Part shown: one piece after another, positions 8,496 to 17,556 of the stretch
Position numbering within the stretch: the first letter of the stretch is position 1
How the letters are laid out: every line of letters begins with the position of its first letter
NCBI RefSeq assembly: GCF_024758705.1
Contig: NZ_CP096971.1
Span: 1,178,001 to 1,242,000 of the forward strand
DNA: 64,000 bases
Direction of reading: 5' to 3'
From: Sphingomonas sp. SUN019
Lineage (GTDB): Bacteria > Pseudomonadota > Alphaproteobacteria > Sphingomonadales > Sphingomonadaceae
The notes under the pieces: generated by a model
The model's input: only the letters and a program-made list of their open reading frames with translations
What the model was told of the DNA's origin: nothing
Databases searched by the model: none
Program-made: the position numbers and the translations under genes

Positions 8496-9416
8496 GTGCC
8501 CCCTTCCCATCCCGCGATCACCGCCAGCGGCCTCGTCAAACGCTTCGAAGACCGCCGCGTGGTCGACGGCGTCGACCTGATCGTGCCGCAGGGCGCGATC
8601 TATGGCGTGCTGGGGCCGAACGGCGCGGGCAAGACGACGACGCTCAGGATGCTGCTTGGCATCATCGAGCCGGACGAAGGCACCCGTACGATGCTCGGCC
8701 AGAGCCACCCGCGCGACGCCAGCGACCGCGTCGGTTACTTGCCCGAGGAACGCGGGCTGTACCCGGCGATGAAGGCGAAGGAGGCGATCGCGTTCATGGG
8801 CGCGCTGCGCGGGCTGCCGTGGCGCGAGGGCCGCGCGCGGGCGGTGACGTTGCTGGAAGCGAATGGCTTGGGCCACGCGGTCGACCAGAAAATCCGCAAA
8901 TTGTCGAAGGGCATGGCGCAGCTGGTCCAGTTGCTCGGCTCGGTCGTTCACCAGCCCGATCTGATCGTGCTCGACGAACCGTTCTCGGGCCTCGATCCGG
9001 TCAATCAGGAACGACTGGAGGCGCTGATTCTGGCCGAGCGCGATCGCGGCGCGACGATCCTGTTCTCCACCCACGTCATGGCGCACGCGCAGCGGCTGTG
9101 CGACCGGCTGGCGATCATCGCGGGCGGCAAGCGGCGGTTCGAGGGGACCGTGGATCAGGCGCGCGCGCTGCTGCCGCAACAGGTCCATTACGTGCCGCAT
9201 TTCCCCGACGATGCGATCCGCGAGCATCTTCCTGCGGATGCGGTGCTGCACGGCGATTCGTGGCGGTTCGAATTGCCGCGCGAGGGGATCGAGACGTTGC
9301 TGAAGCGGCTGATCGACGCAGGCTACGGCATTTCCGGCCTGTCGATCGAACGCCCCGGTTTGCACGAGGCGTTTGTGAGGATTGTCGGCGAAAGCGCGGC
9401 GGAGGGCGCGGCATGA
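8496..9416 (+). CDS. ABC transporter ATP-binding protein (NatA-like)
   Basis: Energy-coupling subunit of an exporter, about 306 residues. Walker A is 'GPNGAGKTTT' (about residues 40-49), the signature is a variant 'LSKGMAQ', Walker B is 'LIVLDEPFSGLDP' and the switch His is in 'STHVMAHAQ'. 'YLPEERGLYPAM' and the C-terminal extension after residue 215 match the NatA/YhaQ branch, which pairs with NatB-type permeases. The longest frame starts at 8286, but its upstream part overlaps queG antisense and is Arg/Ser-rich. I prefer GTG 8496, with TTG 8493 possible. ATGA overlap with the permease gene. Confidence 0.88.
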   Translation: MPPSHPAITASGLVKRFEDRRVVDGVDLIVPQGAIYGVLGPNGAGKTTTLRMLLGIIEPDEGTRTMLGQSHPRDASDRVGYLPEERGLYPAMKAKEAIAFMGALRGLPWREGRARAVTLLEANGLGHAVDQKIRKLSKGMAQLVQLLGSVVHQPDLIVLDEPFSGLDPVNQERLEALILAERDRGATILFSTHVMAHAQRLCDRLAIIAGGKRRFEGTVDQARALLPQQVHYVPHFPDDAIREHLPADAVLHGDSWRFELPREGIETLLKRLIDAGYGISGLSIERPGLHEAFVRIVGESAAEGAA

Positions 9417-10663
9417 GCAAGTTTCGCCGCCGCCTGCGCCAGACGCTGACGATCGCACGCCGCGATTTCCTCGCCACCGTCTTCACGCCCGTGTTCCTGC
9501 TGTTCCTGTTCGCGCCGGTCATCATGGGATCGTTCGGCGCGATCGGCGGGATGGGTGCGGCCAGCGTCGCAGCGGGCTCGGCGGACAAGGAACGCCTGGT
9601 TGTGATCGCCAGCGACCGCGACGGCATCGCAATCCTTCAGGCGGATACGAAGCTGCGCGCGCTATTCGGGGAGGAGGCGCGCCCGCCGGTGGTGTTCGTC
9701 GAGCAGCCGACCGGCGATATGCTGGCACAGACCCGCGCCGCGCTGGATTCGAAGGGTGCCGACGTCGCCGCGGTGATGGCGGGTGGCCTGACGCTCCCGC
9801 ACATCCTGCACACGCCGCGCGGCAAGCGCGACGCGCGCTACCTTGCCACGCTGGCCGAACAGGCGGCACGCGCGCAGCGGGTCGGCGGCGATCTGTCCGA
9901 ACCGATCCTCATCCAGGCCGGGCGCACGACACCGTCGCTCGGCGGGCGCAACGCATCTGCCTTCCTCGCGGTGTTCGGTATCTTCTTCCTGACTCTGTTC
10001 CTGTCGGGGCAAGTCGTCGGGACGATGGCGGAGGAGCGCAACAACAAGGTGATCGAGGTGCTCGCCGCCGCGGTGCCGCTGGAAAGCGTGTTCCTCGGCA
10101 AATTGCTCGGGATGTTCGGCGTCGCGGTGCTGTTCGTCGGATTCTGGGGCACGATCGTCAGCCAGATCGGCGCATTGCTGCCCGCGGGCGCGGCGGGGGG
10201 CATCGCGAACCTGGCCCCCGCGGTTGGCTTCGGGCCGTTCGCGTTGCTGTTCGTCGCCTATTTTACCACCGCGTATCTGCTGCTCGGCTCGGTCTTCCTC
10301 GGCGTCGGCGCGCAGGCGTCGACGATGCGCGAAATCCAGATGCTGTCGCTGCCGATCACGATCCTGCAGGTCGCGATGTTCGGCCTGGCGTCCGCCGCGG
10401 CGTCGAACCCCGGCAGCGGAATTGCCCTGCTGGCGGAAGTGTTCCCGCTATCCTCCCCCTTCGCCATGGCCGGCCGCGCCGCCAACTCGCCCGCTTTGTG
10501 GCCGCATGTCGCCGCGCTTGCCTGGCAATTCCTGTGGGTGGCGATCTTCATCACCGTCGGCGCGCGGCTGTTCCGTCGCGGGGTGCTGCAATCGGGCAGC
10601 GCCAGGGGTGCGTGGACGAAGCTTTTCTCGCGATCCCGAACGGACTTGCCGCAAAGCCATTGA
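9413..10663 (+). CDS. ABC transporter permease (NatB/YhaP-like)
   Basis: Membrane subunit of the exporter encoded by the preceding gene, 416 residues. There is one N-terminal membrane helix ('FTPVFLLFLFAPVIMGSFGAI'), a large extracytoplasmic region (about residues 45-175), and five further helices from 'AFLAVFGIFFLTLFLSGQVV' onward. The motif 'GTMAEERNNKVIEVLAA' directly after the second helix is the hallmark of ABC-2/NatB permeases. Substrate is unknown; NatAB relatives export sodium, peptides or antibiotics. The stop codon is inside the palindrome that precedes the P450 gene. Confidence 0.87.
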   Translation: MSKFRRRLRQTLTIARRDFLATVFTPVFLLFLFAPVIMGSFGAIGGMGAASVAAGSADKERLVVIASDRDGIAILQADTKLRALFGEEARPPVVFVEQPTGDMLAQTRAALDSKGADVAAVMAGGLTLPHILHTPRGKRDARYLATLAEQAARAQRVGGDLSEPILIQAGRTTPSLGGRNASAFLAVFGIFFLTLFLSGQVVGTMAEERNNKVIEVLAAAVPLESVFLGKLLGMFGVAVLFVGFWGTIVSQIGALLPAGAAGGIANLAPAVGFGPFALLFVAYFTTAYLLLGSVFLGVGAQASTMREIQMLSLPITILQVAMFGLASAAASNPGSGIALLAEVFPLSSPFAMAGRAANSPALWPHVAALAWQFLWVAIFITVGARLFRRGVLQSGSARGAWTKLFSRSRTDLPQSH

Positions 10664-10674
10664 CACGCGTGTCA
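10661..10674. promoter_or_regulatory. Perfect 14-bp palindrome upstream of P450, candidate operator
   Basis: TGACACGCGTGTCA is a perfect inverted repeat. It overlaps the permease stop codon, lies 45 bases before the P450 ATG, and includes a TTGACA -35-like hexamer (10660-10665). Dyads of this type are common TetR-family operators. A purine-rich 'aggagag' ribosome site follows at about 10709-10715. No clear -10 box is visible at the best spacing, so the promoter itself is uncertain. Confidence 0.45.
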
Positions 10675-10718
10675 GTTAGGTTTTCTCTTGCAACCAAATA
10701 AGCAGGCAGGAGAGAACC

Positions 10719-11966
10719 ATGGCGACGCTGGCGCAGCACGCGACCGAGACCTTCGCGGTCGATCCGTTAGACGTAAGCCGCGCGGAACTCTACCGCGACG
10801 ATGTCTGGCGCGAACCCTTCGCCCGCCTGCGCGCCGAGGCCCCGGTGCACAGGGTCGAGCATAGCGACTTCGGTCCCTATTGGTCGGTCAGCACCTACAA
10901 GCCGATCGTCGAGGTCGAATCGCTCCCCGAACTCTATTCATCCGAAGCGGGCGGGATCAGCCTCGCCAATTTCGATCAGGGCGACCCGAACGCGATCAAG
11001 ATGCCGATGTTCATCGCACGCGACCGCCCGGTCCACACCGGCCAGCGCCGCACCGTCTCCCCGGCGTTCACGCCGTCCGAGATGCAGCGTATGTCCTCCG
11101 ACATCCGCCACCGGACGGGCGACATCCTCGACACGCTCGACTGGAACAAGGAGTTCGACTGGGTCGACACCGTATCGATCGAACTGACCACGCAGATGCT
11201 GGCGATCCTGTTCGATTTCCCGTGGGAGGACCGCCGCAAGCTGACCTTCTGGTCCGACTGGGCAGGCGATATCGAGATCATCAAGAACCCCGACCTGCGC
11301 GCCAAAAGGCTGGAGCACATGTTCGAATGCGGCATGTATTTCCGCGGACTGTGGAACCAGAAGGTCGACAAGCCGATGACGCCCGACCTGATCAGCATGA
11401 TGATCCATTCCGACGCGATGAAGGAAATGGACGATCACGAATTCATCGGCAATCTGATCCTGCTGATCGTCGGCGGCAACGACACGACACGCAATACGAT
11501 GTCGGGTTTGGCCTACGGGCTCGACAAGTATCCCGACCAGCGCGCGAAGCTGGAGGCCGATCCCGCGCTGATCCCCAATGCGGTCAGCGAGATCATCCGC
11601 TGGCAGACCCCGCTGGCGCATATGCGCCGCACCGCGACCGCGGATACCGAACTGGGCGGGCAGCAGATCAAGGCGGGCGACAAGCTGGCGCTCTGGTACA
11701 TCTCCGGCAACCGCGACGAGAGCGTGTTCGGCGACAATGCCGACGAGATTCAGGTCGACCGCCCGAACGCGCGGCGCCACCTCGCCTTCGGGCACGGCAT
11801 CCACCGCTGCGTCGGCGCGCGGCTGGCCGAGATGCAGATCGCGATCCTGCTGGAGGAGATGGCGAAACGCCGGATGCGCATCAACGTGGTCGGCGAACCC
11901 GAACGCGTCGCCGCGTGCTTCGTCCACGGTTTCCGCAAACTGCCGGTCGAGATCAGCAAATACTGA
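10719..11966 (+). CDS. Cytochrome P450, CYP153-like alkane hydroxylase
   Basis: Soluble bacterial haem mono-oxygenase of 415 residues. The haem ligand Cys364 lies in 'FGHGIHRCVGARLAE', the I-helix oxygen-activation motif is 'GGNDTTRNT', and the K-helix ExxR is in 'SEIIRWQTPLAHMRRTA'. The opening and segments such as 'FIARDRPVHTGQRRTVSPAF' resemble CYP153 enzymes, which hydroxylate the terminal carbon of medium-chain alkanes; the subfamily call is from memory of the family and needs alignment. The ferredoxin and reductase that CYP153 requires are not adjacent. The gene appears monocistronic behind the palindrome at 10661-10674. Confidence 0.9.
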   Translation: MATLAQHATETFAVDPLDVSRAELYRDDVWREPFARLRAEAPVHRVEHSDFGPYWSVSTYKPIVEVESLPELYSSEAGGISLANFDQGDPNAIKMPMFIARDRPVHTGQRRTVSPAFTPSEMQRMSSDIRHRTGDILDTLDWNKEFDWVDTVSIELTTQMLAILFDFPWEDRRKLTFWSDWAGDIEIIKNPDLRAKRLEHMFECGMYFRGLWNQKVDKPMTPDLISMMIHSDAMKEMDDHEFIGNLILLIVGGNDTTRNTMSGLAYGLDKYPDQRAKLEADPALIPNAVSEIIRWQTPLAHMRRTATADTELGGQQIKAGDKLALWYISGNRDESVFGDNADEIQVDRPNARRHLAFGHGIHRCVGARLAEMQIAILLEEMAKRRMRINVVGEPERVAACFVHGFRKLPVEISKY

Positions 11967-12028
11967 GGCGGCTTGGCCTGACCGCCGCCGCGCGGTAACC
12001 GTGCCGCCGGACAAAGCGGGGAATTGAT

Positions 12029-13135
12029 ATGCCGGGGGGCATTGAGGCGGCGGGTGATCTGGCGACGGGGGCGTTGCTCGCGCGCAGCGTCGAACCGCGT
12101 GCCGGAGAAGCGCACGGCGAGGAGGCGCACGGCGCGTGCCTGAATTGCGGGACGCCGTTGGTCGGCCGGCATTGCCACGCGTGCGGCCAGGCCGGACACG
12201 TCCACCGCACGATGGCCGCGATCGGGCACGACATCGGTCATGCGGTGTTCCATTTCGAAGGCAAGATCTGGCACACGCTGCCGCTGCTCGCGCTGAAGCC
12301 CGGCGAACTGACGCGGCGCTATATCGCGGGCGAACGCGCGCGCTTCGTCAGCCCGATCGCATTGTTCCTGTTCACCGTCTTCCTGATGTTCACCGTAGTG
12401 GCGAACCTGCCCGGCTGGAGCTTTGGTGATTCGGATTTCCTGAAACCCGGCGTGGCGGCTGGGATGATGGAAGCGCGTACGAAGCTGGCCGAGGAAAAGG
12501 CGCGCGCGCAGACCGCGCTGGTGACGGCGCAAAAATCGCTGGCGAAGGAACGCGCCGACACCGCGCCCGACGCCGATCGTATCGTCAGGTTGGAGAAGCG
12601 CGTCGCGGCGTCACTGAAGGCGCGCGACGATCTGGCGCAGGCCGAACGCATCCTGCCCGCGCCGACCACCTTCAACGCCGAGGGCGCACCGCCCGCCAGC
12701 AACGACAATTGGCTGGAACGCAAGTTCAACCACGCGAAGGAAAATCCCAAGCTGTTGCTCTACAAGGTGAAGACCAGCGCGTATAAGTTCAGCTGGGCGC
12801 TGATCCCGATCTCGCTGCCGTTCATCTGGATCCTGTTCCCCTTCCGCCGCGACGTGGGAATGTACGACCATGCGATCTTCGCGACCTATTCGCTGACGTT
12901 CATGTCGCTGCTGGTGATCGTGCTGGCGCTGCTCGGTGCGATCGGCGTGCCGGTCTGGATGCTGTGGACCGCCGCCGGTCTGATCCCGCCGTTCCACATC
13001 TATCGTCAGTTGAAGGGCGCGTACCGCCTGTCGCGCGCGGGCGCGTTATGGCGCACGTTCTGGATGTTGAACTTTGCCTTGGTGACGACGACGTTCTTCG
13101 TCGTGCTGCTGATCTATCTGGGGGTCGCGGATTGA
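12029..13135 (+). CDS. DUF3667 membrane protein with zinc-ribbon start
   Basis: 368 residues. Near residue 37 is a two-Cys-pair ribbon, 'CLNCGTPLVGRHCHACGQ', then 'FEGKIWHTLPLLALKPGEL' and 'RRYIAGERARFVSPIALFLF', the typical DUF3667 pattern. After the first membrane helix a long charged region (about residues 150-215) of Lys, Glu and Ala looks like a coiled coil. Three more helices follow, near residues 248-266, 285-305 and 345-365. Function is unknown. It is not obviously in an operon; there are 62 bases to the P450 upstream. Confidence 0.82.
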   Translation: MPGGIEAAGDLATGALLARSVEPRAGEAHGEEAHGACLNCGTPLVGRHCHACGQAGHVHRTMAAIGHDIGHAVFHFEGKIWHTLPLLALKPGELTRRYIAGERARFVSPIALFLFTVFLMFTVVANLPGWSFGDSDFLKPGVAAGMMEARTKLAEEKARAQTALVTAQKSLAKERADTAPDADRIVRLEKRVAASLKARDDLAQAERILPAPTTFNAEGAPPASNDNWLERKFNHAKENPKLLLYKVKTSAYKFSWALIPISLPFIWILFPFRRDVGMYDHAIFATYSLTFMSLLVIVLALLGAIGVPVWMLWTAAGLIPPFHIYRQLKGAYRLSRAGALWRTFWMLNFALVTTTFFVVLLIYLGVAD

Positions 13136-13164
13136 GGGGATAAGAAGCGGCCAGTCATCCCCAA

Positions 13165-13283
13165 CCCGTTCGTCCTGAGTAGGGACTGAGCGAAGGCGAA
13201 GGCCCGTATCGAAGGACATGCCCGGACGCCTGTCCTTCGATACGCCGCTTCGACAAGGTCAGCGGCTACTCAGGACGAACGGA
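13165..13283. repeat. Family D paired inverted repeat
   Basis: Outer arms 'ccgttcgtcctgag' and 'ctcaggacgaacgg', with inner arms 'tatcgaaggaca' and 'tgtccttcgata'. It separates the convergent DUF3667 and alpha/beta-hydrolase genes and supplies the last five codons plus stop of the hydrolase. Related copies are at 25536-25630 and 30176-30288. Confidence 0.88.
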
Positions 13284-14181
13284 TGGGGTGGGGCAACCAT
13301 TCCTCCAATATCGCATTCACCGCTTCGGGCGCTTCCTGCTGCACCCAGTGCGACACGCCCGGCAATCGCCGGATTGTCAGGTCGGGCACGAACCGCTCCG
13401 TGCCGTCGAGCAGTTCGACGCCCAGCGCCGCATCCTCATCGCCCCACACCACCAGGGTCGGCACATCGACCACCGGCTTGCCGCGCCCCAGCGCGCCCTT
13501 CCCGCCGCGCGCCGCGGCGCGATACCAGTTGACCATCGCGGTCGCCGCACCCGGCCGCAGCGCGGCGTTCGCATACACGTCGAGCACGTCAGCGGGAGAA
13601 CGCGTCTTGTCGATCGCCATGCCGCGAAACATCCGCCGAATCGCAGCGGCGCGGTTGCGGGTCAGCATCGCTTCGGGCAGCCACGGCAGTTGGAAGAACG
13701 CGATATACCAGCTTTTCCGCCGCTGCTTCCACGTCTTCAGCCCTTCCGCAAAGCGCGCCGGGTGCGGCAGGTTCATCACCACCAGCCGTTCGATCGGACG
13801 GATTTTCCGGATCGCGAACATCCACGCCAGCGCCCCGCCCCAATCATGCGCGATCAGCGTTACCCGCTTTGCTCCGCTCGCATCGATCAGCGCCGCCATG
13901 TCGCCGAGCAGCGATTCGATCGCGTAGGCGTCCACCCCCACGGGCCGCGACGACGCGCCATAGCCGCGCAAATTCGGCGCCCACACGCGATATCCCAGCC
14001 CCGCCAGCAGCGGCATCTGGAACCGCCACGAGAAACTCAGTTCGGGAAAACCATGCAGGCACAAGGCGAGGTGATCGCCCGCCCCCATCTCCGCGAGTTC
14101 GAACCGGAGGCCCCCCGCCTCCTGCATTCGGACCGTGATCCCGCTGTCGGGCGCAGGCGCCCAGCTCGGCGTCCAATCCAT
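13270..14181 (-). CDS. Alpha/beta-fold hydrolase, epoxide-hydrolase-like
   Basis: 303 residues. The oxyanion-hole motif is 'LHGFPELSFSWR', the nucleophile elbow is 'AHDWGG' with Asp, and 'VVWGDEDAALG' and 'GVSHWVQQEAPE' give the acid and base. An Asp nucleophile and HGFPE place it with epoxide hydrolases and haloalkane dehalogenase relatives rather than esterases. The physiological substrate is unknown. The last residues ('HPIRSS') come from the family D repeat. It is transcribed away from the membrane methyltransferase-like gene. Confidence 0.88.
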   Translation of the reverse strand: MDWTPSWAPAPDSGITVRMQEAGGLRFELAEMGAGDHLALCLHGFPELSFSWRFQMPLLAGLGYRVWAPNLRGYGASSRPVGVDAYAIESLLGDMAALIDASGAKRVTLIAHDWGGALAWMFAIRKIRPIERLVVMNLPHPARFAEGLKTWKQRRKSWYIAFFQLPWLPEAMLTRNRAAAIRRMFRGMAIDKTRSPADVLDVYANAALRPGAATAMVNWYRAAARGGKGALGRGKPVVDVPTLVVWGDEDAALGVELLDGTERFVPDLTIRRLPGVSHWVQQEAPEAVNAILEEWLPHPIRSS

Positions 14182-14236
14182 GTGCGTCCCCTAGTGCTTC
14201 ACGCGATGCTTACCATTGCCGCGCTACTCCGCACGC

Positions 14237-15526
14237 GTGACGTACCACGATTCCGCCCTCGCCAGCGCCACCCGCGCCGATCCGCGTCCCACGTCCGCCG
14301 TGTCTCACGGCGTCGGCATGGCGGGACTCGCCGGATTGATCGCCTGGACGATGGTCGCGCGGCATTACGGGATGGACGGCTCCTATGCGGCGCTCGTCAA
14401 CGTCGCCGCCTGCGCGCTGCCGATGATCGCGTGGTCGGTGTTCGTCGACAAGGTTCACCGCAATCCCTCGACCGGGATCGACTGGGCGAGTCCCAAGCCG
14501 CTGAAAGACACGCTCGACATCAGCCTGACCAAGCTTGCCGGATTGTGGGCGACCTGGGCCGGGATCACGCTGATCTACGCGACCGGGCGCTTCTATTGGG
14601 GTGGCAATTTCCTGTTCGCGATGGAGCTGTTCCAGACCCTCGCGCCCGCCTTGTTCGTGCTGTCGATCCCCTATGTCCTGTGGCTCGACCGCTACCTGAT
14701 CGAGCCGAAGGACGGCGCGTGGAGCCTCGGCGCATGGCTGATGGGGACGGGGGAGCCCGACAAGGAGGCGATTTTCAACCACCTCCGCTCGTGGGGCGTG
14801 AAGGCATTCTTCCTCGCCTTCATGGTGGCGATCGTGCCGCCGGGGTTCGGCGATTTCGTCCGCACGCCCAGCTTCGGGCTGCTCGCGGATCCCGTGCGGC
14901 TGGCGCAGTGGCTGATCACCTTCATGTTCGTGATCGACGTGGCGTTCGCGACCGTCGGCTACCTGCTGACGATGCGCCCGCTCGATTCGCATATCCGCAC
15001 CGCCAATCCTTATGCGGCGGCGTGGATGGCGGCGCTGATGTGCTATCCGCCGTTCATCCTGATGGAGGACGGCGGGCCACTGGATTATCACCCCGGCACC
15101 GCCGAATGGACCTACTGGCTGCAGGGCCATCCGGTGGCGCTGGCGGTGATGGGCGCAGTGCTGGTCGCGCTGACCGCGATCTACGCGTGGGCGACGGTTG
15201 CGTTCGGGATGCGCTTCTCCAACCTCACGCACCGCGGCATCCTGACGCACGGGCCATATGCCTGGTCACGGCACCCGGCGTATCTGTCGAAGAACCTGTT
15301 CTGGTGGCTGTCGACGATCCCGCTGCTGACCACCGGCAGCATGGTCGACGCCGCGCGCGCGACGCTGATCCTGGGCGCGGTCAGCGGCATCTATTACTGG
15401 CGCGCACGGACCGAGGAACGGCATCTGGGGGCCGACCCGGCGTATCAGGATTACAGCGCGTGGATGGCGCGCAACGGACCGGTGCCGCGGTTCTTTGCGT
15501 GGGTGATGGGGCGAAAAGCTAGCTAA
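14237..15526 (+). CDS. Isoprenylcysteine methyltransferase/NnrU-like membrane protein
   Basis: About 429 residues with ten or so hydrophobic segments. The C-terminal 110 residues carry the ICMT/phospholipid-methyltransferase-like pattern: 'GILTHGPYAWSRHPAYLSKN', then 'YYWRARTEERHLGADPAYQDY', which binds S-adenosylmethionine in characterised relatives. The N-terminal two-thirds is a multi-helix membrane region without a recognised domain. The acceptor molecule is unknown. The start is uncertain: TTG 14216 or GTG 14237 are the realistic choices and neither has a strong ribosome site. A family A repeat follows directly. Confidence 0.75.
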   Translation: MTYHDSALASATRADPRPTSAVSHGVGMAGLAGLIAWTMVARHYGMDGSYAALVNVAACALPMIAWSVFVDKVHRNPSTGIDWASPKPLKDTLDISLTKLAGLWATWAGITLIYATGRFYWGGNFLFAMELFQTLAPALFVLSIPYVLWLDRYLIEPKDGAWSLGAWLMGTGEPDKEAIFNHLRSWGVKAFFLAFMVAIVPPGFGDFVRTPSFGLLADPVRLAQWLITFMFVIDVAFATVGYLLTMRPLDSHIRTANPYAAAWMAALMCYPPFILMEDGGPLDYHPGTAEWTYWLQGHPVALAVMGAVLVALTAIYAWATVAFGMRFSNLTHRGILTHGPYAWSRHPAYLSKNLFWWLSTIPLLTTGSMVDAARATLILGAVSGIYYWRARTEERHLGADPAYQDYSAWMARNGPVPRFFAWVMGRKAS

Positions 15527-15530
15527 TAGA

Positions 15531-15640
15531 TCCTCCCCTGCAAGGGGAGGTGGCGCGTAGCGCCGGAGGGGTGTCATGCTATCGACAGGGTGACACCCCT
15601 CCGTCTCGCTGCGCGAGCCACCTCCCCTTGCAGGGGAGGA
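15531..15640. repeat. Family A paired inverted repeat
   Basis: Arms 'tcctcccctgcaaggggagg' and 'cctccccttgcaggggagga' enclose a middle segment with 'ggaggggtgtca' and 'tgacacccctcc'. It fills the gap between convergent genes. It is nearly identical in its arms to 19860-19973 and 23860-23972. Confidence 0.9.
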
Positions 15641-15647
15641 TTAGAAC

Positions 15648-17021
15648 CTAGAACGTCAGTTCGTCGTACACCTTCGACACGTCCCCGGCCCATGCGCCGT
15701 GATAGCGCTCCAGCAAAACCTCGGCCGGCACCTTTCCCGACCGCACGATCTCGCGCAGCGGATCGAGGAAGCCCGTCTCGTTATCGCCCGACCGGTTTTC
15801 CCGCGCCCGCGCCGCCAACCCCGAATGCGCGATGTCGAGTACCTCGCCCGCGATGTCGCGCAACTGCCGCCCGCCCGGCACTGGTGCGGACAGCCCCAGC
15901 TTCGGCACCGCATCGCGCAGCGCCTGCCGCTCGTCGATGGTCCAGTCCTTCACCATGTCCCACGCGGCATCCAGCGCGCCTTGATCGTACAGCAGCCCGA
16001 CCCACAACGCAGGCAGCGCGCAGATGCGGTTCCACGGACCGCCGTCCGCGCCACGCATTTCAAGGAACGTCTTCAGCCGCACCTCGGGAAAGGCGGTCGA
16101 CAGATGGTCGGTCCAATCCTCCAGCGACGGCTTTTCGCCCGGCAGGATCGACAGTTCACCGCGCAGGAAATCGCGGAACGACAGCCCCGCCGCATCGATA
16201 TACCGGCCGTCACGGTAAACGAAGTACATCGGCACATCGAGCGCATAGTCGGCATAGCGTTCGTAGCCGAACCCATCCTCGAACACGAATGGCAGCATCC
16301 CCGTGCGGTGCGGATCGGTGTCCGACCAGATATGGCTGCGGAACGACAGGAATCCGTTCGGCTTCCCTTCGGTGAACGGCGAATTGGCGAACAACGCGGT
16401 CGCCAGCGGCTGCAGCGCGAGGCCAACGCGAAACTTCTTCGCCATGTCGGCTTCGGTTTCGTAATCCAGATTCACCTGAATCGTGCAGGTGCGCAGCATC
16501 ATGTCGAGCCCCAGCGACCCGACGCGCGGCATATGCCGCAGCATGATCGCATAGCGCCCCTTGGGCATGATCGGCAGCTCCGCGCGGGTCTTGTCGGGCC
16601 ACATCCCCAGCCCCAGGAACCCGATCCCGAGCTTCTCGCCCGCCGCCTTCACCTGCTCCAGATGCCGCCCGGTCTCCGCGCACGTCTCATGCAGATTGTC
16701 GAGCGGCGCGCCCGACAGCTCGAACTGACCGGCGGGTTCCAGGCTGATGCTGCCGTCCGCGCCCGCCATCGCGATGACGTTGCCGCCCTCCTCGACCGGG
16801 GTCCAGCCATGCTGCTCCAGCTCGCCCAGCAGCGCGCGGATCCCGCCCGCTTCGTCATAGGACGGCGCGTGGTGGTCGCTCGTCGCATACACGAACTTCT
16901 CGTGCTCGGTGCCGATCCGCCAGCGGTCCTTCGGCTTCTCCCCGCGCGCGAAACTCTCGATCAGCTGGTCGCGCGATTCGATGATCGTCACGTTGCCCTT
17001 TGAAACGGTTTTCGTCGTCAT
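15648..17021 (-). CDS. gshA: Glutamate-cysteine ligase (plant/alphaproteobacterial type)
   Basis: First and rate-limiting enzyme of glutathione synthesis, joining L-glutamate and L-cysteine with ATP in the cytoplasm. The 457-residue length and motifs such as 'RIGTEHEKFVY', 'VIAMAGADGSISLEPAGQFELSGAP' and 'TCTIQVNLDY' define the GCS2 type shared by plants and alphaproteobacteria, unlike the E. coli enzyme. It starts at an ATG at 17021. A 33-base gap separates it from the upstream P-loop kinase gene, so it may be the last gene of a rsmE-kinase-gshA operon. Confidence 0.94.
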   Translation of the reverse strand: MTTKTVSKGNVTIIESRDQLIESFARGEKPKDRWRIGTEHEKFVYATSDHHAPSYDEAGGIRALLGELEQHGWTPVEEGGNVIAMAGADGSISLEPAGQFELSGAPLDNLHETCAETGRHLEQVKAAGEKLGIGFLGLGMWPDKTRAELPIMPKGRYAIMLRHMPRVGSLGLDMMLRTCTIQVNLDYETEADMAKKFRVGLALQPLATALFANSPFTEGKPNGFLSFRSHIWSDTDPHRTGMLPFVFEDGFGYERYADYALDVPMYFVYRDGRYIDAAGLSFRDFLRGELSILPGEKPSLEDWTDHLSTAFPEVRLKTFLEMRGADGGPWNRICALPALWVGLLYDQGALDAAWDMVKDWTIDERQALRDAVPKLGLSAPVPGGRQLRDIAGEVLDIAHSGLAARARENRSGDNETGFLDPLREIVRSGKVPAEVLLERYHGAWAGDVSKVYDELTF

Positions 17022-17054
17022 GGCGCGGGACTTAGTAGGGTGCGAAGCGGTGCG

Positions 17055-17552
17055 CTAGAGGGATGCTGTGAAGCGGCGAACGTCGCGTTTCGAGGCGAGC
17101 GTGATCGTCCGCCCGGGGAAGCCGACGAGCAGCCACCGCACCCGCATCGCGACGTCGCGTTCCCAGTTCCAGACATAACGCAGGAATTCGGCGTCGAATC
17201 GTTCGGGACAGCCCTCCGCGCTGTCGGGGCGCTGGCGGCCGTAATGCAGGACGATGCGTCGCAGGATGCGCGCCATCGCCAGGCGGCGCGACACGTCGAG
17301 ATAGATGATCGTGTCCGCGGCGCGCAGCCGGGACGCGGCGGTGCTCGCATAATTGCCGTCGATCACCCATGCCGGCAGGCCTGCGATCCGCGCGACATCG
17401 TCGGCGAATTCGCCATCGGGCGGCGGCGTCCATCCGGGCCGGTGATATACCCGATCGAGGTGGAAGACCGGAACGTCCAGCAATTTCCCCAAACGACGGG
17501 CGAGGGTCGATTTGCCGCTGCCGGGCGAGCCGAGGATCATCACCCGGCGCAT
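17055..17552 (-). CDS. P-loop kinase, adenylate-kinase-like (FlaR/topology modulation type)
   Basis: 165-residue NTP-binding protein with Walker A 'GSPGSGKST' at residues 8-16, then 'LLDVPVFHLDRVYHRPGW' and 'WVIDGNYAS', the pattern of proteins labelled DNA topology modulation kinase or adenylate-kinase-like. Such proteins probably phosphorylate a small nucleotide, but no substrate is proven. I chose the ATG at 17552 because it follows the rsmE stop by four bases and directly precedes the P-loop; the longer frame is antisense to rsmE. It is probably translated together with rsmE. Confidence 0.8.
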   Translation of the reverse strand: MRRVMILGSPGSGKSTLARRLGKLLDVPVFHLDRVYHRPGWTPPPDGEFADDVARIAGLPAWVIDGNYASTAASRLRAADTIIYLDVSRRLAMARILRRIVLHYGRQRPDSAEGCPERFDAEFLRYVWNWERDVAMRVRWLLVGFPGRTITLASKRDVRRFTASL

Positions 17553-17556
17553 CACC

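Noticed and set aside
13288..15522. Plus-strand open frame of 744 codons
   Set aside because: Partly antisense to the alpha/beta hydrolase and partly out of frame with the ICMT-like gene.
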